A DNA stretch of 64,000 bases from Anaerosporobacter faecicola. GTDB taxonomy: Bacteria; Bacillota; Clostridia; Lachnospirales; Lachnospiraceae. Below, piece by piece: positions 33,824 to 42,411 of the stretch. Where the stretch lies: NCBI RefSeq assembly GCF_012070565.1, contig NZ_JAAQRO010000022.1, positions 186,001 through 250,000 on the forward strand. The letters are read 5' to 3'. The notes beneath the pieces were generated by a model. The model did no database searches. It was not told the origin of the DNA and was given only the letters and a program-made list of their open reading frames with translations. A program made the position numbers and the translations under genes. The first letter of the stretch is position 1; each line of letters begins with the position of its first letter.

Positions 33824-34072
33824 TTACCAGAACTTCTTTTCACTTGGACAATAATTTTGTTTTTTTGCTGCCCGAACTTCCACAAAACAACCACACTTTC
33901 TGCACATACCATTTTGAAGTTCATCACATTGTTTGCACAAGCTTAGCCTTCTTTGATATTCTTTCTCTTCAGTCTTAATATCCACTGGAAGCAATGCAAT
34001 GTATTCGTACATATTGGCATAGTACTGATCCTGATCGATTTCAGAAAGAAGACATCGTTTACACATTTTCAT
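33824..34072 (-). CDS. small Cys-rich protein (DUF6171-type)
   Basis: An 82-residue protein with three CxxC-type pairs (CKRC, CKQC, CRKCGC), which suggests a zinc-ribbon or Fe-S site. The length and Cys pattern match the DUF6171 family common in Lachnospiraceae. Its ATG follows immediately after the arabinofuranosidase stop codon and no separate ribosome site is seen, so translation is probably coupled. Function unknown. Confidence 0.75.
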   Translation of the reverse strand: MKMCKRCLLSEIDQDQYYANMYEYIALLPVDIKTEEKEYQRRLSLCKQCDELQNGMCRKCGCFVEVRAAKKQNYCPSEKKFW

Positions 34073-35551
34073 TTATTTGATTGAAAGTGCGATAACACTT
34101 GCTGCTGGTACCGTAACTACAATTGTATCTTCTTTCATAGAAAAACCGTTGTATACTTTTGGTTCAACCACATCAGCATTGTCAAATGAATTATAAGCAT
34201 CAATTTCTGCCTGTAAAATTTCAGCAGTACAAGATTTTGCACACTTTGCTGCAAGATGGATTGTTACTTCATAATCCTGTTCCAAATCGCAGTTTGAAAT
34301 TGTTGCTAAGATGCTTCCATCTTCTTTCATTGAAACAGATTGAGATAACGCAGGAATTGTCGCATTTTCCGCTGTAGTGGTTGCATCAATATAACTATCC
34401 AATAAAGTTGCTTCTTGATGATCACGATACATCCGGAAAATGTGGAATGTTGGTGTCTTAATCATCTTATCACCTTCTGTAAGGATTACCGATTGTAGTA
34501 CATTAACAACTTGTGCAATGTTTGCCATAACAACTCGATCAGAATGTTGATTAAAGATATTCAAATTAATTGAAGCGGTGATTGCATCCCTCATCGTATT
34601 TTGTTGGTACAAGAAGCCTGGATTCGTACCTGGTTCTACATCAAACCAATTGCCCCATTCATCTACGATCAAACCGATTTCATGTTCCTGATCATGTTTG
34701 CTCATAATCTCACAATGTTTTACGATTAATTCTTCCATCTTGTATGCTTTCTGTAAAGTAGTGAAATACTCATCCTTGCTAAATGCAGTCGCACTACCTT
34801 TCTTACTCCACTCGCCTGGTACGGTGTAGTAGTGTAAACTAATGGCTTTGCTAATGCCTTTATTAATCTTTGACATAAGTACATCGGTCCAATGATAATC
34901 ATCGCTGTTCGGACCACATGCTACTTTATATAATTCATTTCCACTGAAATTTTTGCAAAATTGCTGATATCGACGATATTCTGCTGCATAATAATCTGGT
35001 TCCATGTTTCCTCCACAGCCCCAATTTTCATTCCCAATACCAAGATATTTCACTTTCCATGGTTTCTCTCTACCATTTTTCTTTCTTAAATCAGCCATTG
35101 GTGAGATCCCATCAAAAGTCATATATTCTACCCATTCTGATAATTCTTGAACGGTTCCACTTCCTAAATTACCTGCTATGTATGGTTCACAACCAATCTG
35201 TTCACATAATTCCAGAAATTCATGGGTACCAAAACTATTGTCTTCTGTTACTCCCCCCCAGTTGGTGTTAACCATCTTCTTACGGTCTTCCTTTGGACCA
35301 ATTCCGTCTTTCCAATGATACTCATCTGCAAAACATCCGCCTGGCCAACGAAGAACAGGTGTCTTGATTTCTTTTAAGGCATCCACAACATCTTTTCGCA
35401 TACCTTTTACATTTGGTATGGTAGAGTCTTCTCCAACATAGATTCCATCATAGATACATCTTCCCAGATGTTCTGAGAAATGACCATAAATTTCTTTATT
35501 AATCTTGCTTTTCCGATTTGCTGCATTCACATAAAGATTTACCTGTTTCAT
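34073..35551 (-). CDS. alpha-L-arabinofuranosidase, GH51
   Basis: A 492-residue cytosolic enzyme (no signal peptide) that removes arabinofuranosyl groups from imported arabinoxylan or arabinan oligosaccharides. Catalytic motifs: acid/base Glu in [11 protein letters not shown] near residue 170 and nucleophile Glu in [11 protein letters not shown] near 290, in a (beta/alpha)8 barrel, then a beta-sandwich C-terminal domain. The start is ATG at 35551 with AGGAGG 6 nt upstream. The open frame extends to 35725, but that extension is repeat-like noncoding sequence. A divergent AraC regulator probably controls it. Confidence 0.94.
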   Translation of the reverse strand: MKQVNLYVNAANRKSKINKEIYGHFSEHLGRCIYDGIYVGEDSTIPNVKGMRKDVVDALKEIKTPVLRWPGGCFADEYHWKDGIGPKEDRKKMVNTNWGGVTEDNSFGTHEFLELCEQIGCEPYIAGNLGSGTVQELSEWVEYMTFDGISPMADLRKKNGREKPWKVKYLGIGNENWGCGGNMEPDYYAAEYRRYQQFCKNFSGNELYKVACGPNSDDYHWTDVLMSKINKGISKAISLHYYTVPGEWSKKGSATAFSKDEYFTTLQKAYKMEELIVKHCEIMSKHDQEHEIGLIVDEWGNWFDVEPGTNPGFLYQQNTMRDAITASINLNIFNQHSDRVVMANIAQVVNVLQSVILTEGDKMIKTPTFHIFRMYRDHQEATLLDSYIDATTTAENATIPALSQSVSMKEDGSILATISNCDLEQDYEVTIHLAAKCAKSCTAEILQAEIDAYNSFDNADVVEPKVYNGFSMKEDTIVVTVPAASVIALSIK

Positions 35552-35635
35552 CATATTCCTCCTACAATGTTCAATTTTGTATGTTCCCCATCCTATTCTT
35601 TCTTCTGCTCTACTGCCACATTCAGCTTTAGATAC

Positions 35636-35690
35636 GGGAGTTGCAAGGCAACGAAACGATTCATGTATCATACGGTCAAACGATACTTTG
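35636..35690. repeat. dispersed repeat, GGGAGTTGCAARGCAAC module
   Basis: Starts GGGAGTTGCAAGGCAACGAA and matches, with point changes over about 45 bp including ATTC and GGTCAAA blocks, a copy at 62638-62690. Confidence 0.6.
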
Positions 35691-35789
35691 CCCCTTACTT
35701 CATGATATAAAATTGACAAATGCATTACAATGATTTATTGTATTATAAAACTGAACTATTCTACTTTTTATATAGAAAGAGGGTTATAC

Positions 35790-36581
35790 ATGCAAATCCA
35801 TGGTATCGGCTATCACTATCATCATGATTCAACCTTTCGTATTGATCGTCCCCAAGGTACAGGTGATTATCTACTACTACTCACATTTACACCAACAGTC
35901 TTTTGTATAAAGGGTGTAACTACAATTCAGAAAAATCCTTGTGTCATACTCTTTAATAAGAATTCCCCACAGCATTATCGTGCAGACCAGAAACCATACT
36001 GCAATGATTTTTTACACTTTGATTTCGATAGCAAAACTGAACTATCCTATGTTTCCTCTATTATTACCTTTGATACAATCTATGAGATTCCTTCCATAGA
36101 ATTACTTTCTAGGCAGATTCGTGAATTAAGTTTTGAACATTTATCTGCGAACAAAAAAAAAGAGGAGTCAAAGCAATTGATCCTAAAACTTCTGTTCCTA
36201 AAAATTGAGGAACAATTAAGTTCAATTGCAAATAACACCCCTTATTCCAGTTACTATCATGAATTACTCTCATTACGTTCTTACATCTATAACACGGTAG
36301 AACAAAGACACACCGTAGAAGAATTGGCAGGTAAGTTGGATCTAAGTCCTTCGTATTTTCACACACTTTACAAAAAAACTTTTCACGTTTCCTGTATCCA
36401 AGATGTGATCAACAGTAAACTTGAGTTTGCCAAATACCACCTTGACCAAACGAACTATTCTGTCAAAGAAATTGCCACACTTTGTGGTTATGAAAATGAT
36501 GTACATTTTCTCCGACAATTCAAAAAGTATACAGGATATACCCCGAAACAATATCGACTACGGCTATCTTCTCAAAAATAA
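35790..36581 (+). CDS. AraC family transcriptional regulator
   Basis: A 263-residue regulator. The N-terminal cupin-like sensing domain (about residues 1-140) is followed by two HTH motifs at the C-terminus: VEELAGKLDLSPSYFHTLYK and VKEIATLCGYENDVHFLRQF, ending YTGYTPKQYRL. The ATG at 35790 has AGAGGG 6 nt upstream; the 20-codon upstream extension lacks a ribosome site. Divergent from the GH51 gene, so it is likely a local arabinose or oligosaccharide sensor. Confidence 0.9.
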   Translation: MQIHGIGYHYHHDSTFRIDRPQGTGDYLLLLTFTPTVFCIKGVTTIQKNPCVILFNKNSPQHYRADQKPYCNDFLHFDFDSKTELSYVSSIITFDTIYEIPSIELLSRQIRELSFEHLSANKKKEESKQLILKLLFLKIEEQLSSIANNTPYSSYYHELLSLRSYIYNTVEQRHTVEELAGKLDLSPSYFHTLYKKTFHVSCIQDVINSKLEFAKYHLDQTNYSVKEIATLCGYENDVHFLRQFKKYTGYTPKQYRLRLSSQK

Positions 36582-36613
36582 GATCATCAAAATCCAGTGC
36601 AATAATAAATCGT

Positions 36614-37690
36614 TTACTTCTTAACCGTTATTTTCGTTGTTACTTTCTTTTTCGAACCATTTGGCAATGTAACGGTTGCTGATACGGTAGCCGTGCCTTT
36701 TGCTTTTGCTGTGACCTTACCAGTTTTCGATACTGTTGCTACCTTTGTATTACTGCTTTTCCATTTTACCGTTGCTTTCTCTGGAACAGGTAACGTGATT
36801 TTTTTTGTCTTGCTTACTTTTAATGTCGCCTTATTAATCATCTTGATATCGGACAATAACACGCTATAATTCTTTGATGAGATGTTGTACTTAGAAAGTG
36901 TCTCCTGATTTTCAAACTTGTCGGTTGCCATATGGTCTTTATCAAAATTACTACTACCTTTTAAAAAGTAATCATAATAAACTCGATTTCCACCAATTGG
37001 ATCATCCCAAGTTACATCAACGCAATACCACTTTTTGTTGATCTTAACCAAATTCCATGCATGCAACATCTGTGATTCATCTACCGTTCCTAAGCCAGTA
37101 ACAACCCGGCATGGGACCCCTGCCTCTATTAGCATCTTATAGTAAAGCAATGCATATCCATTACATACTGTACTTTTATTGAACAGCCCATCATATGCAC
37201 TGAATTTCGTAGATGTCGTATCATAGGACACATGATTAACGAGATAATCATGAATTGCCTTTACTTTACCATACGTGGAAAGACTGCTTATATCCAATGA
37301 TTTTAAAATTTCTGCGATCTTTGTATCTACTTTTTTCGTTTCCTTTAGTGATTCATAATACTTAAATTTTATAATGAATAAACTTCCATTTGATGATACG
37401 GAATAAGACTTTAATAATCCTCGTATATAGTCCGCATCGCTTGATGTATCTTCCTCATCGATTTCATATACTTCCTCAATCAATTCTTCGAATTCATCAA
37501 ATAATTTATCTCCCGTTGACCCTGTATAGGTTATTGTTACATCATCTTCACGATTTACAATTGCTTCATATAGTTCCCTTACAAATTCATCTCGTGTATT
37601 TGTGGTTGTAGCCGTTGCTTTTATAGGATTGATAAGGGAAATACAGATAAGTATACATAAAATAGTTGCCTTTACTCGTCTCATAATCAT
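36614..37690 (-). CDS. secreted transglutaminase-like protein with Ig-like (Big2) domain
   Basis: A 358-residue exported protein. The signal peptide is about residues 1-27 (TILCILICISLINPIKATA). The transglutaminase-like domain has the Cys-His-Asp triad in STVCNGYALLY (about 178), LHAWNLVKI (about 213) and YCVDVTWDD (about 227). A C-terminal bacterial Ig-like domain (about 270-358) has the typical VKWKSSNTKVATVS and KVTAKAKGTATVSA. AGGAGG is 8 nt before the ATG. Such proteins act at the cell surface as proteases or cross-linkers; the substrate is unknown. Confidence 0.9.
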   Translation of the reverse strand: MIMRRVKATILCILICISLINPIKATATTTNTRDEFVRELYEAIVNREDDVTITYTGSTGDKLFDEFEELIEEVYEIDEEDTSSDADYIRGLLKSYSVSSNGSLFIIKFKYYESLKETKKVDTKIAEILKSLDISSLSTYGKVKAIHDYLVNHVSYDTTSTKFSAYDGLFNKSTVCNGYALLYYKMLIEAGVPCRVVTGLGTVDESQMLHAWNLVKINKKWYCVDVTWDDPIGGNRVYYDYFLKGSSNFDKDHMATDKFENQETLSKYNISSKNYSVLLSDIKMINKATLKVSKTKKITLPVPEKATVKWKSSNTKVATVSKTGKVTAKAKGTATVSATVTLPNGSKKKVTTKITVKK

Positions 37691-37793
37691 TCTGCGCTCC
37701 TCCTAATCTGTTAGCCTCTTCAAACTTCACGCCTTCTACTATACTATCTTGGTCGAATTTATCCATAAATTTAGTGCGAAGTTTTATAGATAT

Positions 37794-38192
37794 TTACTTA
37801 TTTTTATTCTTCCGTTCTTTTTTCATGTATTTCTTCCACTTCTTTTTCGTCGATTTGCTGATATTGTGTTCCATAAGGTCTGCTTCCTTATCAGCAACTT
37901 CTTCCTCAACTTCTAACACTTCGATTAGAAATCTTCGAATAACTTTATAGGACTCATAGATATTATTAGCAGCTTTCTCGCCTTTTGGCGTCAGATGCAG
38001 TGTCCCATAATGTTCATGTACAAGAAACTCCCCTTCCCGTAACGTATTAATTGCTCGATTCACACTTGGTTTGGATAACCCTAGTTGTTTTGCAACATCG
38101 GTTACTCTCACCTCTTCCTGTTTCATTCCCAACACATAGATTTGTTTCAAATAATCCTCTTGTGATGCGGTAAGTATATATTTCTCTTTCAT
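37794..38192 (-). CDS. DtxR/MntR family metal-dependent regulator
   Basis: A 132-residue protein. The winged HTH (about residues 5-70: QEDYLKQIYVLGMKQEEVRV, DVAKQLGLSKPSVNRAINTL) is followed by the dimerisation part with E-rich helices and MEHNISKST. The HTH matches DtxR/IdeR/MntR proteins, which repress metal uptake when bound to Mn2+ or Fe2+. Length is on the short side and the C-terminus is a Lys-rich tail (KKWKKYMKKERKNKNK) not typical of the family. The gene is flanked by a MarR regulator and no transporter is adjacent. Confidence 0.85.
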   Translation of the reverse strand: MKEKYILTASQEDYLKQIYVLGMKQEEVRVTDVAKQLGLSKPSVNRAINTLREGEFLVHEHYGTLHLTPKGEKAANNIYESYKVIRRFLIEVLEVEEEVADKEADLMEHNISKSTKKKWKKYMKKERKNKNK

Positions 38193-38232
38193 TTGTAAAC
38201 CTCCAGATAACCTGTTATCTGTAACGCATCAG

Positions 38233-38679
38233 CTATTTATCACTTTGGTAACTTTTAAAAAACTGGTTTAAGCTAGTCAAAGCTTTGACTAACACATTTG
38301 TTTCGTGCTCATCCAAACCTTCCATCATTGCGTCAATCATCTTCTCATGAAAATTCTTATGATGTACGTAAGCTTCTCGACCAAGTTCACTCAGTGAGAT
38401 TAGTACAACTCGTTTATCTTTTTCACTTCTTATACGATCTACATATCCCTTCTTAACAAGGTTGTTAATAGCAATGGTTAATGTTCCAACCGTAACTTTT
38501 AAAGCTTTCGCTACAGAAGACATATTTTTTGCTGCTTTGTCTCCAATTGCTTCTATGATATGCATATCATTATTCGTAATATTTTTAAATCGATCCGTAA
38601 TTATTGCCTTCTGTTCCAATTCCATAATATCATTGAATAAAGAAACTAAGGTTTCATGAAACGTATCGTATGCATCCAT
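38233..38679 (-). CDS. MarR family transcriptional regulator
   Basis: A 148-residue winged-HTH protein. The recognition region (MSSVAKALKVTVGTLTIAINN) and wing (DRIRSEKDKRVVLISL) are canonical. In many clostridia a close relative sits at the head of the fatty-acid biosynthesis operon (FabT-like), but no fab genes are here, so the target is unknown. A terminator-poor 40-bp gap separates it from the DtxR-type gene, so the two may be co-transcribed. Confidence 0.88.
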   Translation of the reverse strand: MDAYDTFHETLVSLFNDIMELEQKAIITDRFKNITNNDMHIIEAIGDKAAKNMSSVAKALKVTVGTLTIAINNLVKKGYVDRIRSEKDKRVVLISLSELGREAYVHHKNFHEKMIDAMMEGLDEHETNVLVKALTSLNQFFKSYQSDK

Positions 38680-38743
38680 AATGACTCCTCATTTCTATAT
38701 CACTTACGCCGTTCCTCGTAATATTCTACCTGATTGGCATGTG

Positions 38744-39112
38744 TTATTTAGCTGGAATAACCTCTAACCAATATCCATCCGGATCATTGATAAAATAGAT
38801 TCCCATCGCTTCATTCTCAAAACATACACAATTCATTTCCCGATGTTTTTTTAATGCTGCATCAAAATCATCAACTTCAAATGCTAAATGGAACTCGTTA
38901 TCCCCTAAGTTATAAGGACGGTCCCATTCCTTGAGCCATGTTAATTCAAGTAGATGTGACGTGCTCTGGTCACCGAGATACACAAGAATAAAACTGCCAT
39001 CTTCCGCTTCCATTCTTCTTGTTTCAACTAAACCTAATGCTTCTTTATAGAATGCGATTGATTTATCTAGATCCTTAACATTAAAATTATTATGCGCAAA
39101 CTTAAACTTCAT
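38744..39112 (-). CDS. glyoxalase I/lactoylglutathione lyase family protein
   Basis: A 122-residue VOC-fold enzyme. Metal ligands are placed as in GloA: His in AHNNFNV, Glu in LLELTW, His in EFHLAFEVDD and Glu in WLEVIPAK. Glyoxalase I converts the methylglyoxal-thiol adduct to lactoyl-thioester. Firmicutes often lack glutathione, so the thiol substrate is uncertain. The start is ATG at 39112. Confidence 0.88.
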   Translation of the reverse strand: MKFKFAHNNFNVKDLDKSIAFYKEALGLVETRRMEAEDGSFILVYLGDQSTSHLLELTWLKEWDRPYNLGDNEFHLAFEVDDFDAALKKHREMNCVCFENEAMGIYFINDPDGYWLEVIPAK

Positions 39113-39260
39113 AAAATACCTCCATATCTTTCAGTCAAACCCACGAGTAACCTTATCTAATACTATCTTAACATAGCTTATCCATGATTTCAAATAATTA
39201 CGACAAATAAAGAAGTAATCTATATAAGTATTAATTATGACTCTTTTTTAGTTTTTTCCA

Positions 39261-39289
39261 TTGATTTTTATAAAATGCTGTACTATAAT
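39261..39289 (+). promoter_or_regulatory. promoter of the ACAAAWGA-repeat RNA
   Basis: TTGATT (39261-39266), 17-nt spacer, TATAAT (39284-39289). No ORF with a ribosome site follows before the terminator at 39711. Confidence 0.75.
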
Positions 39290-39295
39290 GGTATC

Positions 39296-39711
39296 AGATA
39301 AAACATTAATTTGTCTTTTTTAATTAATGCAACCATATGAAAAGCTTAGAGTAATCTAGCTTTTACATACAAATGAATAATATACTTAGGCCCCAAAAAA
39401 GCCACAAAAGAACTAAATCACCAAAGAGAACACCTTAATATAAGGTAGAATTTACAAAAGAAAATATGTACAAATGATGAAAGACTACAAATGAAAAGTC
39501 TTTACAAAAGAAAATCCTTAAAGTCAGGGAATACCAAAGATAAGGTTGTGCTAACAAGTACAACAACATACAAAAGAAAATCTTTTACAAAAGATAACAT
39601 TACAAAAGAAAAATGTTGTTTCATTACAACACAAAAAGAATCTTCATGAATGAATTACATGCTTTTGGCACAATGTGTCAGTTCTTGTTTGATTATTCAT
39701 GAAGATTTTTT
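39296..39711 (+). ncRNA. candidate novel ncRNA with periodic ACAAAWGA motifs
   Basis: A gene-free, A-rich unit of about 415 nt between a promoter and a terminator. ACAAAAGA occurs at 39404, 39454, 39504, 39570, 39587 and 39602, and ACAAATGA at 39369, 39470 and 39487. ACCAAAGA at 39419 and 39533 fits the same grid. Successive spacings are mostly 15-17 nt or twice that. Several copies lie in loops of small hairpins: AAAGACT(ACAAATGAAA)AGTCTTT and AACATT(ACAAAAGAAA)AATGTT. Other hairpins are CATTAATT/AATTAATG and AAAAGCTTAGA/TCTAGCTTTT. The design resembles a sponge RNA offering many copies of one protein-binding motif. No known RNA family is recognised. Confidence 0.55.
39639..39711 (+). terminator. 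intrinsic terminator of the ACAAAWGA-repeat RNA
   Basis: GAATCTTCATGAAT pairs with ATTCATGAAGATT, followed by TTTTC, enclosing a GGCACAATGTGTC hairpin. Confidence 0.82.
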
Positions 39712-39765
39712 CATATATACTTGATTTATCATAATTTTAGGAGCAATAGATCGTCCCGTCTTTTA

Positions 39766-39898
39766 ATTCCTTATATTTTTATGTTTCTGCTAATTTTATG
39801 TTCCTCATATCTTTATATTTCTCATATTTTTTATATTTCTCATATTTTTATATTTCTCATATCTTTATATTTCTCATATCTTTATGTTCCTAACATCT
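39766..39898. repeat. 17-bp tandem repeat at the 3' end of the ABC permease gene
   Basis: Seven to eight imperfect copies of ATTTCTCATATYTTTAT (plus strand). The last unit, GTTCCTAACATCTGTAG, is inside the permease coding end, so the array starts within the gene and runs past its stop. Confidence 0.85.
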
Positions 39899-40784
39899 GT
39901 AGAATCCAATGAACCGGGTTTATTACCTGTAAGTTTTGCAAAAGCTGTGGCATACTCTCCGTCTCAACAAATGTTCCTGCAAGTAGAGATAGCACAATGG
40001 CCAACCCTGAACTTAATAAGTTTGCCTGCATTTCACTTTTACACATTCTTACCAACAGCATAGAAAGTCCACTGGATAATAACGCAATTGCTCCAAGTAA
40101 TTTAAGACTCAACCAAATGGATATTGTAAAATTCGGTATAAAAATCTGCATAAGTCCCAAACAGATTCCACATTGAAAGGCGGTGACTAAAAAAGTATAT
40201 GCACAATATCCTACATAATATGAATCTTTTCCATTCCCTGCTATTTGATATCTGTCTACCATTCCTCCCTTTTTGTCATTAATATACCCTGCTCCATGTA
40301 CAGTAGCTAAAACAAGGAATGTAGTGATCAAGAGCCCTACTGCCTGTTGCATCGCTTGTTCCTCTTTGGTTGTTTCCTGTATTGCATTTTTATCTATTGC
40401 TTTTTCCACTGTGTTTCCAACCGTTTCCAAATTCCCTACTTCTCTTAAAATTTGATCAATCTGTGCCTGCATCGGTTTATCCAAATCAATATAGAAGTGG
40501 TATTTCCCCATGATTTGATACGTTTTCTCATATTCTCTCTGTGCAAGATGGACTTCTACATGATCATACGGTTCAAAGATTTCTTTCATTATTTTTATTT
40601 GCTCCTCATTCATACTAGCAGTCCTGCTTTCTAGTATACCGATACGAACAGTATTATTCTTAATTTGTAATGAAACGATCGTAAGAATACTGATCACGAT
40701 TGGTATTAGAAGCATTAGAATCAAATTTCCCTTCTTCTTTGTCGCCCTAACGATATTATTTTTGATAACCAGGTAAATCCCCAT
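39882..40784 (-). CDS. ABC-2 type transporter permease, C-terminally truncated
   Basis: A 300-residue membrane protein. It has an N-terminal helix (LILMLLIPIVISILTIVSL), an extracytoplasmic loop of about 110 residues, then helices starting LLITTFLVLATVHGAGY, SYYVGYCAYTFLVTAFQCGI and LLGAIALLSSGLSMLLV, and a fifth near SSGLAIVLSLLAG. It stops at NPVHWILQMLGT. Relatives continue after the conserved NP-x-HW motif with a final membrane helix, so 50-70 residues are missing, and the stop falls at the start of a 17-bp tandem repeat. It overlaps the upstream permease gene by 29 nt; AAGGAGG precedes the ATG. Confidence 0.85.
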   Translation of the reverse strand: MGIYLVIKNNIVRATKKKGNLILMLLIPIVISILTIVSLQIKNNTVRIGILESRTASMNEEQIKIMKEIFEPYDHVEVHLAQREYEKTYQIMGKYHFYIDLDKPMQAQIDQILREVGNLETVGNTVEKAIDKNAIQETTKEEQAMQQAVGLLITTFLVLATVHGAGYINDKKGGMVDRYQIAGNGKDSYYVGYCAYTFLVTAFQCGICLGLMQIFIPNFTISIWLSLKLLGAIALLSSGLSMLLVRMCKSEMQANLLSSGLAIVLSLLAGTFVETESMPQLLQNLQVINPVHWILQMLGT

Positions 40785-41523
40785 GTATGAACTCCTCCTT
40801 TTGAAAGTTTTTCACTGCTAATGCTGTCATGCCAACTCCAACCATTACTAGTATCACAATCAATATACCAATTTCTTTACTTCGGCAATCATATAAGGCC
40901 GCAAATACAAAACGATTGATCCACGTAAGCGGGGAGAGATTCTGCAAACTTTGTATTAACCTATCACTTGTACCAAAGGGATAGAAAACACCTGCTGCCA
41001 CTGCACATAATCCAATTGGTATGTTGATCACATTCTTAAGTACTAAAAAATTCTTCATCCCCGTCCCAATCAGAACACCAATTGAAGCAATGACAAAACT
41101 AAGTACACATAATAGCAAAAAAATCAGCCACCAATTTTCGCTACTTGGTATATGCCAAAGCGCACAACATACAAAAAATGTAACGCCGTTACAACAACTA
41201 AATATTAAGCTACAGGATAGAATCTTTGCTACTACAATATTTTTTTCATGAATGGGTGCTATAAGATAACGAGAGGCTGTTTTCGCATACGCATCTTCTT
41301 TTCCCGCATACGCTGCTGTTATTATTGACATCGTTGCACAAAATGGAATCATTACTAATGCATAATACTGATAGCTTGTGATGGTTTGGGTAAATTGCTT
41401 TTTTGTTAACAATCCAAGCAACGCTGTGATAACTAAGGGAAAAATCACATTATACCCAATACTGAATCCATCCCTTACTCTTCGTTTCATTTGAAATATT
41501 GTTAATGTCCATAACTCACGCAT
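40756..41523 (-). CDS. ABC-2 type transporter permease
   Basis: A 255-residue permease with about six membrane helices (VIFPLVITALLGLLT, LSFVIASIGVLIGTGM, NIPIGLCAVAAGVFYPFG) and the family motif LSPLTWINRFVFAALYD. It pairs with the next permease and with the ATPase encoded immediately upstream (stop and start share base 41523). The exporter probably handles a drug, lipid or peptide; the substrate is unknown. Confidence 0.9.
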   Translation of the reverse strand: MRELWTLTIFQMKRRVRDGFSIGYNVIFPLVITALLGLLTKKQFTQTITSYQYYALVMIPFCATMSIITAAYAGKEDAYAKTASRYLIAPIHEKNIVVAKILSCSLIFSCCNGVTFFVCCALWHIPSSENWWLIFLLLCVLSFVIASIGVLIGTGMKNFLVLKNVINIPIGLCAVAAGVFYPFGTSDRLIQSLQNLSPLTWINRFVFAALYDCRSKEIGILIVILVMVGVGMTALAVKNFQKEEFIHGDLPGYQK

Positions 41524-42299
41524 TATTCCACCTCATCTCTTAACTGTGTTCCCGTAATTGATAAAAATATGGATTCCAAATGATCCATTCCTTGTTCCAC
41601 GTAACGTTTTTTAAGTGCTTCTTTTTCTTCATCAACTAGAATCTGCCCATGATCCATAATGATTACACGGTTACATAATTCTTCAATTTCTTCAATATAA
41701 TGAGAGATATAAATTACCGTTGTACCGGCTGCTTGTAAACTACGAATCAGATTCATAATATGATTTCTGGATTGGGGATCAATGCCTACCGTTGGCTCAT
41801 CCATGATTAAGATCTCGGGGTCATGTACAACCGAGCAGGCGATATTAAGCCTACGCTTCATTCCCCCTGAATACTTGGCTGGCGTCTCTTTTCTTCTCTC
41901 CCATAAACCAACAAAACGCAGGACTTCCTCTATCTTTTTCTCTCTCTTCGTTCCGTTTAAACCATACAATGAGGCGAAAAATTGTATATTTTCATATGCA
42001 CTTAACTCTTCATATAGAGCAATTTCCTGTGGAACAATCCCTAACTTTCTTTTAAATTCTCTTGGATTCTTATGTACGTCTTTTCCATGAAACAGGAGTG
42101 TTCCTGCGTCTTTCTGTTCAATTCCTCCTATAATCTTTGTCATTGTACTCTTACCCGCACCATTTGGTCCTAATAGTCCAATCATATCTCCTGCATAGAC
42201 AGGTATGGTTAATCCCTTTAAGATTTCCTTTCCGTCATAACTTTTTTGTAAATTCTGAATATGAAATAAGCACTCCTTCGTTTGACCATAATTTTTCAT
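41523..42299 (-). CDS. ABC transporter ATP-binding protein
   Basis: A 258-residue nucleotide-binding subunit with all motifs: Walker A LLGPNGAGKSTM, Q-loop GIVPQEIALYEEL, signature KYSGGMKRRLNIA, Walker B EILIMDEPTVGID and switch His YISHYIEE. DrrA/CcmA-like exporter type. First gene of the operon; AGGAGG is 10 nt before the ATG. A PadR operator overlaps its promoter. Confidence 0.95.
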   Translation of the reverse strand: MKNYGQTKECLFHIQNLQKSYDGKEILKGLTIPVYAGDMIGLLGPNGAGKSTMTKIIGGIEQKDAGTLLFHGKDVHKNPREFKRKLGIVPQEIALYEELSAYENIQFFASLYGLNGTKREKKIEEVLRFVGLWERRKETPAKYSGGMKRRLNIACSVVHDPEILIMDEPTVGIDPQSRNHIMNLIRSLQAAGTTVIYISHYIEEIEELCNRVIIMDHGQILVDEEKEALKKRYVEQGMDHLESIFLSITGTQLRDEVE

Positions 42300-42337
42300 T
42301 AATTCTTATCCTCCTTATATTGTTATCTAATATTGTT

Positions 42338-42358
42338 TATCCAACGTTGGATATTATA
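42338..42358 (-). promoter_or_regulatory. PadR operator and -10 of the ABC operon
   Basis: Perfect 16-bp palindrome TATCCAACGTTGGATA (42338-42353) directly abuts and overlaps the minus-strand -10 TATAAT (42353-42358) upstream of the ATPase gene. The same ATCCAACGTTG core occurs at the padR promoter, so the regulator probably binds both. Confidence 0.8.
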
Positions 42359-42411
42359 CTTAAAAGCTGATGCCACTTGCACATCAGTAAGTAGCATCTA
42401 TATAAACTCTT

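Noticed and set aside
35554-35725. N-terminal extension of the GH51 arabinofuranosidase
   Set aside because: The extension contains a dispersed repeat and the strong AGGAGG lies just before the ATG at 35551, where the conserved protein begins.
39721-39912. 63-codon plus-strand frame with SYLYISHIF repeats
   Set aside because: It is a translation of the 17-bp tandem repeat and has no ribosome site.
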